From the NCBI RefSeq assembly GCF_000003815.2, contig NC_049979.1, positions 33,892,420 to 33,956,419 of the forward strand: 64,000 nt of DNA. The letters are read 5' to 3'. Both the position numbers and the translations under genes were made by a program. The DNA is from Branchiostoma floridae. Taxonomy: Eukaryota > Chordata > Leptocardii > Amphioxiformes > Branchiostomatidae. The notes below the pieces were generated by a model that saw nothing but the letters and a program-made list of their open reading frames with translations, had not been told where the DNA came from and made no database searches. Of this stretch, positions 20,801 through 33,400 are shown in pieces. Within the stretch, counting starts at the first letter, position 1. Each line of letters opens with the position of its first letter.

Positions 20801-22335
20801 CTCAGAGTTGTGTCTTCATAAAGATGTCCAATAAGTGGCCACTTAACATCACCATCCCTGGAATTAATTAGCATGTATTAATGTAAGAACTTTGGTCATT
20901 TCCAGATCGGAGTAGACATACTGTACCCTTACTATGAATACAATTCAGAGAGACGAGGTGAATGGGCCGTTCCTGCCGGGAAGATGTTTTAGGGCCACCG
21001 TCTTGCCACAACCTGGACATTTCCTTGGCCTCTTCTTCTTTGGACTTATCTTTGTGTTGGATGACTTCGATAGGTTGACTTGTCTTGGAAAAAGGACGAC
21101 TTTTTCTTACTTGGTTTGACGAGCGCCTACAAAGCTGTGGCCTCGCCGTGGCGACGACAAATGAAACTGAAACCCAAGCGGGCAAGAAAATGAAGCCCAG
21201 TTGTGTTCCCGGGCGAGTCTAAATAATCTATTTGGTGTTCTTCCAAACTCGTCTAAAGGGTGTTCGAATCTCTTCCACTCCCCAGACTTTTTAAGGAGAA
21301 ATTCTCCTGCTTAAATCTTACCAAGGACATTATATAAAATTGTCCTTGATTTCACAAGGCATAATATATACATAGTACTAGTTGAAGGGTGAAAGAGAAA
21401 AAGAAAATTCATGAATACAAAATACCTCAGAAAGATGGTAACATTAGATAGAGAATGGTCATCGCAAGGAGCGTATTTTGTTGCTTATTGTACTCCTAAA
21501 AATTGAAAAATATTGTATGAGACCTAGGACAAAATGACTTAATTATTGTAAAACGGAGGCAGAATCAAGTGTATGACATTGTCTATTATCATTTTGGCAC
21601 TTTTGGTCTTTTTCCCCCCTCCTCCATATTTAGGGGCCAAATTTTGCTGACAGACTAAGCTACGTTTAATGAAATTTCTTAGTGAAAAGATACACAAGCT
21701 AGGGTTTCAACTTGATTTTTTTCAATACTATACTATTCTCCCTCGTTTAAAATTGTTTTTCAATGGCCCTCCCCCAGGCCAAAAAAGAAAAATTCAAAGG
21801 CCTTCCCCCAGTGCACCAGCCCTCCCCAGTAGATATCGTACAATCCCTTATCATTCGGACATACATTGATGGCACCAGGTAATCTGTCTGGGAATTTCTG
21901 GGCAAGACAGATTTGATTGACAGTTCTATGCCACCACTAGTGCTCACACGAAAAAAAACACACTCTGATTAGTTCCATAACGGAGGTCAGTGACCTCCAA
22001 TGATCCAATGAAAAGTTCTTAACTGGAACTATGCGGCTCCAGATGTCTTACTGAGGGATGACTGCGTTGCGAGAGATGTCAGTTACCACAGGAATTACTC
22101 TACTGTATACTTCAATGGTGTTACGTACTTCCATGTACATGTGTAGTTGGAGGTACTGGGGATATATCTCAAGAACCGCTCGATGTATTGCGATGGATGT
22201 GGATGGTTAGCAGATAGGGTGACCCCGACAATGAAGGTTGCTGTTGTTCCTCCTGGCGATTGGCCTAAGTACTGCAGCAGCGATTTTGTTTGGATATTAT
22301 TGGTTGTGTCTGAGTGGTGGGACTTCACTAGGGTA
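20801..22335. other. Intergenic, possible coding relic at 20930-21185
   Basis: On the minus strand, 20960-21060 reads RPRKCPGCGKTVALKHLPGR, a CxxC-type zinc-ribbon-like motif that stops soon after; no full gene can be built. The rest is AT-rich without calls. Confidence 0.25.
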
Positions 22336-22339
22336 CAGC

Positions 22340-22830
22340 TCAGCTACCAGCGTAAGCCTGGTTGGCCGCCAGGCAACGTCAAGAGTTTTATACAGTTTTC
22401 ATTGCCTTGTGCGACTTTGGTGGTCGATATGCCTTACAAGGAAGTTTGTCACTGGAGTCTACGTCTACGCGTCTTCTTAATTCATTATCGTTTTTTTTTA
22501 GTTTAAGAAAGCTTGTAGCTTTTCATTCCAGGAATGCCATTGATTGTGTTTCAGTACCATGAAATCTGCCGTGTTACTGAAGCTAGTGTTTCAGTACCAT
22601 GAAAAGGGCAATGTCACCGATGTTGATATTGCAGTACCTTGATGACAAGTGCAGTGTTACTGATGATGGCGTTTCGTCAAGGTTATCAATGCCATGTTCC
22701 ATGAAGCGCTCGCGATTGTCACGGAGTGTTCAAGAACTGCATTTATCCACGCTGTAGCACAGCAACCAAACATAACGCCACTGTTGACCGAGGATACGCA
22801 CGGATGTGAATTTCCAAGTTTCCCATTGTA
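22340..22830. repeat. Second copy of the C2-like gene 5' flank
   Basis: Same-order matches to 840-1565 (GTCGATATGCCTTACAAGGA, the TGTTTCAGTACCATGAAA units, GCAACCAAACATAACGCCAC), ending with AATTTCCAAGTTTCCCAT and then unrelated sequence. No C2-coding sequence follows. Confidence 0.75.
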
Positions 22831-23540
22831 ATAATTTTCACGCCTGTCAGCAATACACATAGTATGCTCCCCAGGGGAGGTCTTTGCTAAGCTGAAGACC
22901 CGGTGCTTCGAAACACCAGCATACCTTGGCAATGACTGATTAGGAAAATAGCTTAAAATTTAAAAAAAAAAAACACTTAGTAAAAGTAAAGAGCTTATAA
23001 AAATTGATACTTAATTGATTTATATACTAAATATTTATAAATACTCAGATAGAAAAAAATATATGAATACACAAACCAATCACCCCCTTGCTATCCACTC
23101 ACACACACAACAAATCACGAACGTCTTACCTGAAAAATCTGGTGTAACATCAAATAGAACATTGATAACACGATTTAACTTACATTAAGCATCTGTATTT
23201 AGTAATACAGTATTGAATGCACCATAAAAAATTCCTAACAATGCAGATCCCTGATACTATATACAAATTACATACACACCACCAATAAAGGGATTGGCAT
23301 GATTCTGAAAAGTTTTTGATAACTTTGATTCAACAATACCACATAAATGAGAATGGTTGATTCCAGAACCTCCCCATGGAGAACAATGGTTGCTTCCATC
23401 ACTTCAACATTGAGAAGAATGGTTTATGGGTTCCACTACATCATTGGGCTGATAGTTTTATAACTGTGAAGAAGAAAAACAGATGAATACCAAATCAAAG
23501 GTAAAATGACACATGGAATTAACATGGTCTTGTGTACTAG
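22831..23540. other. AT-rich intergenic, no gene seen
   Basis: Contains short A runs and no supported ORF. Confidence 0.4.
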
Positions 23541-23544
23541 ACAT

Positions 23545-23990
23545 AATGTATAGTGTGTTTAGCTGATGAACCCAGAGGTGCTGGGTTTGAATCCCACCTG
23601 ACATACCATTTGACCAGAATGCCCCTGTACTTCCAGAGCAAGCTGCTAGGGGGGCAAAACATACACCACTTCTTCCTTACATCACAAGCTATCTGCAAAC
23701 CAAAAAATCAAGATCATTGCATGTCTAGGTCAAAAGAGATACAAACAAGATACAAAAAATCAAAGTTCTGTTGCAGTACCAAGGTCACTTACCAGGGGGC
23801 CCAAAATCGACCTTGACCTTTGTCTTTTCAACTCCTACCCACATACCAAATATCATCACAATCCATTTAGATGTTCTAGAGCTATGGTGATCACAAATAT
23901 CCGGACACACAAACAGGCACAAAGACAGACAGACAGACAGACACACCAAAAACTATACCTCCATTTTTCATGGAGGTAATAATAAATAGA
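23545..23990 (+). mobile_element. tRNA-derived SINE-like unit
   Basis: Starts with a tRNA-like segment holding a B-box-like GGTGCTGGGTTTGAATCCCA, continues with a body rich in short conserved-looking blocks (AAGGTCACTTACCAGGGGGC, GTTCTAGAGCTATGGTGATC), and ends with (CAGA)n and CTCCATTTTTCATGGAGG before an AT-rich tail. It is not a functional tRNA. Confidence 0.55.
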
Positions 23991-23994
23991 TCAT

Positions 23995-24565
23995 TCATCA
24001 TGCCATAAGCAGTTCTTCATCTCGCTTATTAGTCTGCCAGTTTGGAGCGTTTTATAAGCTGCAGCAGGAAAATTCCATAACATAATACCTCAAGACATAA
24101 GATGCATATTATGAAAAGTTCCTGGTAATGACAAAATGACCCCATGTACATTTATGACTGCAAAACACTTTCCTATTGGCCAGTAGGGTCCCACCCACAC
24201 AGCAAATCTTACAAACTCTAATTAGGCCACACCAATCTAATCTCCTGGTTCACAGAATTTAGAAAAAACATTCTGCTGATTGCAGAAGAGGAATATCAAC
24301 AGAAAAACAGAGGATATAATCTATATCTAATGGTACATGTAAGGGAGTCAATATGGTCAGATACTAGATTTCCTCTAACTTTTTGTTTCAATCATCATAT
24401 CTTGCTGAATTTGCACAGAGAAAAGTCAAAGAACTTGGAAAATAAATTGGTGCGAAGAGCCAAACCAATAAATAAATAAATAAATGATAAATAAACATTC
24501 ATCATGCCATTACATATTAAGCAGTTCTTCATCTGACTTATTAGTCTGCCAGTTTGGAGCACCAC
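23995..24565. repeat. Direct repeat flanking an AT-rich block
   Basis: The pattern TCATCATGCCAT...AGCAGTTCTTCATCT...TTATTAGTCTGCCAGTTTGGAGC occurs at 23995-24055 and again at 24500-24560, about 500 bases apart. Confidence 0.7.
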
Positions 24566-24676
24566 ACCTCACCCAGAGCCAGCTGGAAAGAATTTGTTTC
24601 TTCTGACCAGAGATTTTGCCAGTAACAGTCTGTGAGACAGCTGGACACAGTTCAGTAAACCTGGAGCAGTCTTCGC

Positions 24677-25444
24677 TTACAAGGCTTCACTTAACGGTGG
24701 GTGTAACGAGTCACAAATTACATCTTCTAAGGAGTGAGAAATAAGTTGACAAATGTGGGCAAAATGATGATAGTACATACCATCAAACGGTGTAGTAGAT
24801 AGCGAACAGTACAATGCAGTATTACATGTATTGCTAATGATCTTATAATTTGGCATTATCATCGATTTTATCCAGGTAATCCAGTCATCCTGATCTAAGT
24901 TGAGACTAGAAAAGTTTGTTATGAAGATGATTTGGTTGCTTTTGCAAATAGTGCAGTTGAACAGTCCTAGCTGAACAGTTATCACCAAAACATTATCCAT
25001 CCCATGCATGCACTCATTGTTTGGGAGCACAACATCTGTCATTCTAAGCCTTAGGGAAATATATTCAATTTCATCAATATCACATGTTCTGAGTTTTTTT
25101 GATGGGATAAGATATTTTCCATCCCAGCAAGCAATTTTCTGACCAAGATGGAGACAGGTTCTGAAGACAGTCCTGTTAGTTTCTAACGATAACAGCTTGA
25201 TTGCCCTAACCATGATAAGACCATGCCCAAAGCTTAATTGCAAACAAAGTAAAACAGTAGTATATACTACTAGTATACAGAATATCTGACAAAGAAGGAA
25301 AATGAAGTATACAGATAAGTTAAAACAGAAATGGCATCTAGTGAAGTATTTAACTTCAAAAAGAGGAAAAACGGGGAGAGGAATTTTCACGTGTCCATAA
25401 TTTTCATAGATAAACAGGTTAAGATTGGAGACTTTCAAAAGCAA
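24677..25444 (-). CDS. Unrecognised long ORF with one hydrophobic segment, hypothetical
   Basis: 255 codons open in AT-rich DNA, far longer than chance would usually give at this composition. Residues about 42-73 form a hydrophobic, probably membrane-spanning stretch (FNLSVYFIFLLCQIFCILVV). The rest has scattered cysteines and no motif I recognise. The ORF could be a single-exon gene, an exon read-through, or the coding relic of a mobile element. I would not assign a function. Confidence 0.4.
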   Translation of the reverse strand: MLLKVSNLNLFIYENYGHVKIPLPVFPLFEVKYFTRCHFCFNLSVYFIFLLCQIFCILVVYTTVLLCLQLSFGHGLIMVRAIKLLSLETNRTVFRTCLHLGQKIACWDGKYLIPSKKLRTCDIDEIEYISLRLRMTDVVLPNNECMHGMDNVLVITVQLGLFNCTICKSNQIIFITNFSSLNLDQDDWITWIKSMIMPNYKIISNTCNTALYCSLSTTPFDGMYYHHFAHICQLISHSLEDVICDSLHPPLSEAL

Positions 25445-26745
25445 GATTATTTCTTGTCAGTCGTCAAGGTGTGAAAAAGTTGGAAAAATAAACAATTCTT
25501 CCTATGAGTACATCAAACATGTATGTACACACACAACCACTCAATCTGATAATTAGTCTACTTCGCTCAGAGGGGGATCAGACCTGCTTCTCTTCCAACA
25601 GACTTAATTCTTAGATCTTTCATCTTTATTCATAATACCAGTATTGCAGATAGAGTTACCTGAGCAGCAGTACCTCTGAATACATTGATTTTACAGAATG
25701 GAGTAAAATCACATTATCTAATAGGTAGACAAAGTAGGTAAGACATTAACAGTAACGTTACATGAACAAAATAAAACAAATAAGCATTAATAATTTGTTA
25801 TGTACTAGTAGTCTGATAGTATGAAGTAGGAAGGAGTTGTGCAGTCGTAATATCATTGTGCAGGGGTTTTAACATCTGCCATGTGTGCATGTCTGAACTT
25901 ACTATTTTGCTGTTGCATTTATGAAGTATGTGCCGCTGTAATGGGTTTTTGGAATGGGAATATTATTTTTCTTGGGACTAATTTTTTTCCAAATTTGAAA
26001 AAAAAGGGTCAGGAAACCCAAGAAGTAACAAATTGAATTGGTGTGGTCTAAACAGTATCTAAAGACAATTTAATCTCTATGACTAGATAAGGTGCGAAGA
26101 CTACTACATGTATCTTATGCAGAAAACCCATACTTTCAAGAACATCTGAAGTAAACAATGCTGCCAATTTCAATGACCATACAATTTTTTCCAGTACAAA
26201 TTGCCATCGTTCTAGTAGCAAAATTAGTAGAAGAAAAGTATTACACTCAAGAACAGCACGAGAGCAATTTATCTTGTCCTCCTTTTTATCATTTTCATGT
26301 CTCATCTTTAAATTATGATTTTGATTGCACTTGATATGTACATAGCACTATGCTCAGTTTATTTAAGCTATCTGATATTCATGTCAATCATGATTACTTT
26401 TGGAGTTACTTACTTTGTAGATAAGACCAGTACACATTGCACAAATCTTAAGTTAATCCTCTTACAACAGTTGATGATGATTAGTACTTAGAAGCAATAA
26501 GATCATTTTACAACAAGTATAAAACATGAGACAAGGTGCAAGTTGTAATCAGAATTACACCTTAGCCAGAGTTTCAGCACCAGGGGCAGTACTCAGACAA
26601 CCACAGTTGTTACTGAGCACTTGTCTGGTGTTTGGATCACAGCCAGCGTGGAGCTTAATAATTTGAATGGTTGTCAGCTTAGTGTCTCATTCTGTATCAG
26701 ACCTAAGGCATTGGTCTCTTATAAAATGATTTATTCGGCTGTATA
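25445..26745. other. AT-rich intergenic, no gene seen
   Basis: No supported ORF or repeat. One TAACGTTA octamer at 25753. Confidence 0.4.
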
Positions 26746-26756
26746 GAGAGAAATAC

Positions 26757-26812
26757 AGCCAGGGCTGCCCTCCTAGCCGGAGGCTATTATCAAGGGGTAG
26801 CCCTGGTTAGAG
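26757..26812. repeat. Imperfect hairpin CCAGGGCTGCCC / GGGTAGCCCTGG
   Basis: Two arms of about 12 bases pair around CTCCTAGCCGGAGG. It lies just before the 56-bp array and may be part of the same mobile unit. Confidence 0.55.
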
Positions 26813-26845
26813 TACTGGTATAAGATATTTCTGTATCTGTACATC

Positions 26846-27006
26846 TGTATCTATATAGCCGGTATAACCGCCCTTCGGCGTAACACACCAGCTTCTGTAT
26901 CTGTATCTATATAGCCGGTATAACCGCCCTTCGGCGTAACACACCAGCTTCTGTATCTGTATCTATATGGCCGGTATAACCGCCCCTCGGCGTAACACAC
27001 CAGCTT
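26846..27006. repeat. 56-bp tandem repeat, about three units
   Basis: Units begin CTATATAGCCGGTATAACCG at 26851, 26907 and 26963, almost identical. Located about 400 bases upstream of the lectin-NHL gene start. Confidence 0.9.
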
Positions 27007-27403
27007 CGCAGGCACGCGGCGCGGTAGCAGCTGGTTATATTACACTGAACGACCCGTCACACCTAACTTTTGCACATCTATCTGCAAGCGTTCTTTAAAG
27101 CTATCCAGAGAAGATGCCTTTACTGTGCTTGGTGACAACAAATTCCACTCTACGATAGATTACAGCATTAACGTTATGCTCACCAATATATGAGGTTTGT
27201 TTTTTGAACTAGATAACGCAAGATATGGATAACTTTGCCTACAGAGGCAAGCTGTGCTTGTCAAATACAAGTAAATCTTAAATTTCTTGCTGAAAAATAC
27301 AGGATTTTTTAAAACCTTTATTTAACCTTGATACATCATTCGGCTTGATTGCACCAAATCACCTTTTTAATAAGATCTCATTCTGGCTTTTTCACCAGAC
27401 ATA

Positions 27404-30400
27404 ATGAGCCAGTCAATCATAGGAGAAAACAATCCTTCAAATCATAGGGAGCAAGAAGGACTGACAAGCCCATTACAACATGAAGATAATCCAGAACCTG
27501 ATGATGTTCATGTGCTGGATGCAGAAAACACTGCAGGGTCAACAAAAATGTCAGCCTGCCTTAAAGTCTCTCCAAAAAAACAAGGAGAGGAAATGTTCAT
27601 TGGACAAAATCCAATTTACCTTACAAATCTAGAGGAGCTGACCAGCCCATTACAAAACGAAGAGGCCACGTATGTAACTGGCAATGGACCTGAACATACA
27701 AGTCAGTCTGATATGATCACGAATGAACATTTTTATGTAATTCCAGAAAATGAAGATTTGCCCTCCCCATCTACTGATGTATATTTTGTATCTGACAAGA
27801 ACAATACTGAAGAATCGGCCATGTACACTGCCTCTGCTGAAAATGAAGAACTAGATGCCAATGATCATGAACAAACTGAAGAAGAACCTAAACTCAAGCA
27901 AGCAGACAGTACAGTTGCCGTGACATCAAACACCAACAGGGATGCTGACAGATCTCAGCCCGACACTTCAGAAAATCAGCCCGACACTTCAGAAGATGAT
28001 GCCAACGATGAAGCCTGCCGTAAAGACCTCTACGACGATGGCGACATGCAACCGTACGCTGTTGCAGACATGTGTGATCACGAAACATATCTTCACACAG
28101 CAGCTTCAAGAGCACGGCAGACAGAGGAGCATAGAAATGCTGAACAAACAGGCAGTGACTCTAATGCACAGGAGGCTCGGAATTTCCATAGCAAAGGATT
28201 TCCAAACCCGATGTACGGAGCAAACGTTCCCCAACAGGCCTCGAAAGACACAGGAGCACATGATATTCAGAATCCTTCAATTGATTCAAATGAACTTAAA
28301 GGCAATCCGATGTACGTATCTAATGCTGGGCAGCAGGCCCCAGATGACGCCAATGGTAAGATGACTGACACAAACTTGTTGTATTTCTGGACAGAAGGCC
28401 CACCTTGTTGTTCAATTCATACATTTTGTATTTGGAACCCAGGTTTTCGCCAACACAGTTGAGCATAGACTGTGATTTGCATTACGTATGCTGTGATTCG
28501 GGCCCCTGCACTGTGTTTTAAACAGTGGCTTTTCTGTTATTTTAGTATGAAATGTTGGCTTTACTTCATTGAATTTGGCCCTCAAAATGGTGGAAATTAT
28601 TTCTGAGGGTTATAGATTTCAAAATTTTTAGGAGGAGGATGCTCTCAGATGCCCCTACAATGGTCATGCACACCCCACATGGATTAAATACTCAGATGCC
28701 CACAACACTGTGAAAACACTGGAACCTTTCTTTTATTAAATCTGTCACCTGTACATGTAATAATGTTATAAATGATGGTCTAAATTCTTCACTACATTAT
28801 CCTGCAATCGTATTTTCATAATTACATTATGCCAAAGGAGGGATATGACTTAAAGGAGTCCAAAACTACACAACGGGTGATTGTTTTCTGAAAGATATTA
28901 ATTTTAGGACGTAAAATAGCCTTGCAACTTCACATTATACGATAAGTTTGTTTTTACTTATATCACAAACTCACTGGTTTAACTTTGATTATCAAACAAA
29001 CAGGCTGTTGTGCAGTCCATCGATGTTACTTGTTAGCTGCTTTGATGGTTGCCCTGCTCCTCATTGGACCTGCGGTCACAGGAATTCTCAAAGTAAGTGT
29101 TTGTAGCGTGAGATCGCGTGGCGCAGCGGTACTGAAAATGAGTACCTACGAGGGGCGGTCAATAAGTAATGTCCCTGACCCACTTCCAGTCGTCTGATCT
29201 AGATGAAATTTTGTATGTGTAATGATTAATATCTTTATAGGTTTTGAAAACACTAATTATTGTTTCTGATTTACTGGTGTTTGAACTGAGTCAGGTGCGA
29301 AATGGACCATGTGTGAAATGGAACCAGTTGAGTGTCGCGCAGTGATCCGGTTTTTGTATTTGAAAGGACGCACACCAAAGAAGACTTTTGATGAAATGAA
29401 AGAAACATATGGTGATGATGCCCCATCATATGACCTTGCAAAACGCTGGCATCCTGAATTCAAACATGGCCGGAAGTCTGTGGAAACAGCTCCCAGACCT
29501 GGTCGTCCCTCTTCTGCCATTGATGAGGCATCTGTTGGAGGACCAACCTGGGGTGTCATACAAAAACGGTGTCAGCTGCATCAAACGATGGGAGAAATGC
29601 ATAACCCTGGGTGGTTCCTATGAAGAGAAAGACTAATAACTGTGCCATGTTTCATTAATCTCCTGCTATAGAAAATGGGTCAGGGGCATTACTTATTGAC
29701 CGCCCCTCGTAGCTTTGGTTAGGGCCATCCATTGGATAGGACATTAAATGGAGGTCCCGTCTTTGGGGAGAGCCACACCTCCAGCACGTTAAAGAACGCA
29801 CCGCGATGGTGCGGTGTGAGTGGCTCAAAACCTACAGTTCCTGGCTGCAATTGGGGCAATTACTGTCGTATCGAGGAACAGCATTGATACACCTAAAACA
29901 AAAAGAGTGTGACAGCCACACACTGTTTTGAAAAAAAAGATGGGCCATGACTTTTGTACACATAAGGAACCCTCTGACATGCCTACAGTGGATGAGCATG
30001 CCTGTGGACACATTCCTGTACAATTCCTAGAATTCTTGCACACAATTCAGACTGCACGCAATACCGTACCATTAGGCTGACCCCTAAGGCATCGCCAAAA
30101 ATAGTAAATGTTAAAAGGCTTACTTTTTTTATGTAGAGCATCAGAGGTACCAACCCAACCAACCTTCAAGTTGGTAGCATCAATGGTACCAACCATCCCA
30201 CCCTCGGTAGCATCGAAGGTACCAACCCACCCAACCTTGCTAGCATTGATGGTACCAATGCACGAACACTTCGTAACATCGATTTTACCAACACACCGAC
30301 GTTTGGTAGCATCAATTATGATACCAACCCACGCGACGTTGGAAGCACTGATGGTACCAACCCACGCGACGTTGGTAGTATCGATGGTACCAACCCACGC

Positions 30401-33400
30401 CACGTTGGAAGCATCGAAGATACCAACCCACCCACCCTTGGTAGCATCAATGGTACCCATGGTACCAACCCAGTCAGTTGCAACACTGGTGGTACCTACC
30501 CACTCATCAAAGGTAAGTAATAGAAGTTCAATCTAACCTTAGGTAAAAAAGTTATAATGTTCAATCTAGTCACAGTTTTTCACAACATCTGCTCACCGAC
30601 ACCTGATTTCTTCGTCGTAGTCCAGATGTCAGAAAAATTTCCCGACAAGTCAAAATTATGTACCCAACATCTCCTGCTTGCATTTAAACTGCCAACTACT
30701 CCATTATTACATGCTCGTGTGCAGCCAAAGATGAAGGGAAGTAATAAATTACCATGCACTTTTTTTAACAAACAAACTACTGTTTCTTCAAATGGGTTGA
30801 ACATTTAATTCAGCCGAGGCATTTCAGAACAATAATCATTTTCGATGATTTGACCGTAAACTGGTAACCTTGTGTTAGACAGTTACAAAAATGGCGGAAG
30901 GAGACAAATCTCAATGTTCTCATTAGTATTTGAATTTTGAAACATTTATAAAAATTCACATTGAGAAAATAGAAATTCATGAAATGAAGCTATCATCGAT
31001 ACAGAAAGAGCCTGCCAAATGGACACCATGCATCTGTCTTGCCCAGCAGACAAGTTGCTTGTGATTGACGATGCCTTCTTTGGACGGAGGACCAGACAGA
31101 CCATGAGCGGCTGTAAATGTGGCTGGTTCAGCCGATGTAACTTGGATAAGTGTGGAGAAATAGAGGCAGGGTACGTAGAAGTACCATAGACTGACCTACA
31201 ATAATTCCACCCCTGACACCCTTAGTGCACTCCTGTTTGTAAGAATTGCCCTACAGGGCAAGTACTACAAAAAAATTTCTACTTGCCACAACCTCAACTT
31301 TTCACTGGCCCCAGAATTGTATTATTTTTACACATTTTACTTGTACTTTTACAATTAAAGGAAATCCTTCTATTTTTCTGTATAAAACATGTAACAATGT
31401 TTTCATCATTTACAAGACATATTTACAAGGATTCCTCAAGCTTGCTTAATTTACACCTTAGCTTAATGCCTAGTGACTTCATATTAAACATGGTAGCTGT
31501 TTTGGAACCTGGCATCTTGGCTTGCCAAAAATGATATTTTGATAAGCTAGAAAAGCAAACATTACGGAAACGTGCAATTGTTTACACTTAACAATGATTA
31601 TGCACTGTTTGCTTCTCAAAAGATCACTTGTATATTAACCGGGTAATCAACTTGATTAGCTGGCAGTAGGAATCAAGACCTATGATTTGTAAGATTCAAT
31701 GTTTTATAACATCAAAAGGGTGTATATTTTGTTCAGTGAATAACAAAGAAGTGAGGGTTGCTTGTAACCAGGAACTGTTGCATTTTAGTGTCATTGATGA
31801 CAAAAGCACTGTATTGTCATTAATTTTGTACCATCATGTATTTTCTTGTAATAGACAATTGCTAAACAGAGCTGAAGTCGTTGTAAGGAGGACATGTCAG
31901 GGTTTGCAGCAGTGCAACGTGGAAGTACTACTCTCTAGGTCTAGATTTGGTAACCCCTGTCCAAAAACGAAGAAGCACTTGGAGGTGACATACCATTGTG
32001 AAGGTGGGCACCGATATCTATTTCTCTTCTAATTGCAGGAATGTGTATCTAAACTAAATTTATTTTCGGGTACAGATCACAAAGTGGTACAAGTGTATGT
32101 GTCACACACAGCCAACCATGTTCTCCCAACCTTCTCCGGACCATAGTTGAGAGTTAAGCCCCTGTCACACATAGCCAACCATGGCCTCCCAACTTTCTCC
32201 AGTATATGGTTGGGAGTTAAGCCCCTGTCACACATAGCCAACCATGGCCTCCCAACCTTCTCCAGACCATAGTTGGGAGTTAAGCCCCTGTCACACATAG
32301 CCAACCATGGCCTCCCAACCTTCTCCAGACCAAAGTTGGGAGTTAAGCCCCTGTCACACATAGCCAACCATGGCCTCCCAACATTCTCCAGACCATGGTT
32401 GGGAGTTAAGCCCCTGTCACACATAGCTGACCATGGCCTCCCAACCTTCTCCAGACCATAGTTGGGAGTTAAGCCCCTGTCACACATAGCTGACCATGGC
32501 CTCCCAACTTTCTCCAGTATATGGTTGGGAGTTAAGCCCTTGTCACACATTAACCAATCTCCAAGCTGAGGTTAGGCTCCGACTGTTTTTTGACGTTTTC
32601 TTTAGGCGTTCCTATCGGTCTTTCTATTTTGTACCGTTTTGTTGATGTCTCGTGGCCGTGAGACATCAAGAAAACGGTACAAAATAGAAAGCCTGATAAA
32701 AATACCTAAAAAAACGTCAAAAAACAGCCAGAGCCTAACCTCTGCTTGGAGAGTACTAAATGTGTGAGTCTCAAGGGCCTTTAACTTTTAACATGACTAC
32801 ACAATGACCTCAACTGTCTCTTGTAGTGGTAAATGGTCATCTTAGTTTGTATCAAATGTTTTCCTCATCTCCATCTTCCATCATAGAGCCATGATCATGA
32901 TTCAATTCTATGGATGACATCCACACACGCATCAAGTTTGGTCCATTTCCGACAAACAAAGTTACGTCAAACTATACTGTAAATTGAACAAAATTTAAAG
33001 CACCTGCAAAATGAGTAGAAACATGAGGTGAATTTCCAAAAATATTGCAAAATGGATACTTAAATTTGTCTAGAATGCCAAAGTAAAAAAAAAGAAGGTG
33101 TTAAACAACAAAAATGAAGAGTCTATAATTGTCTGGATAGGATTTACCTATAGATTTGTTTTCTAACTTTTATAGTGTAAAAAGTGGTGCCCACTTTTCT
33201 AAGTGTTTTACTTTCTTTGTTTCCCCTGCAGAAAAGAAAGAAAGGGTCAGTTCCCGAGTAAAAACAGAGGGACTGGCTGTGTCCTCCGATAACGAGATAT
33301 TTGTGACCCATAAGAAAAGAAAATTAATCCAAGTCTTAAGCATGAAGGGTGTTAAACTTCGCAAAATCCCTACAGGAGACATGCAACCATGCGGTATAGC

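Noticed and set aside
30047..30460. 137-residue minus-strand repeat protein
   Set aside because: Opposite strand of the 33-bp stalk minisatellite; the plus strand has phase-matched splice sites.
32077..32550. 157-residue minus-strand repeat protein
   Set aside because: The frame is open because the 63-bp unit is a multiple of three, and it lies in an intron of a plus-strand gene. No start or splice context.
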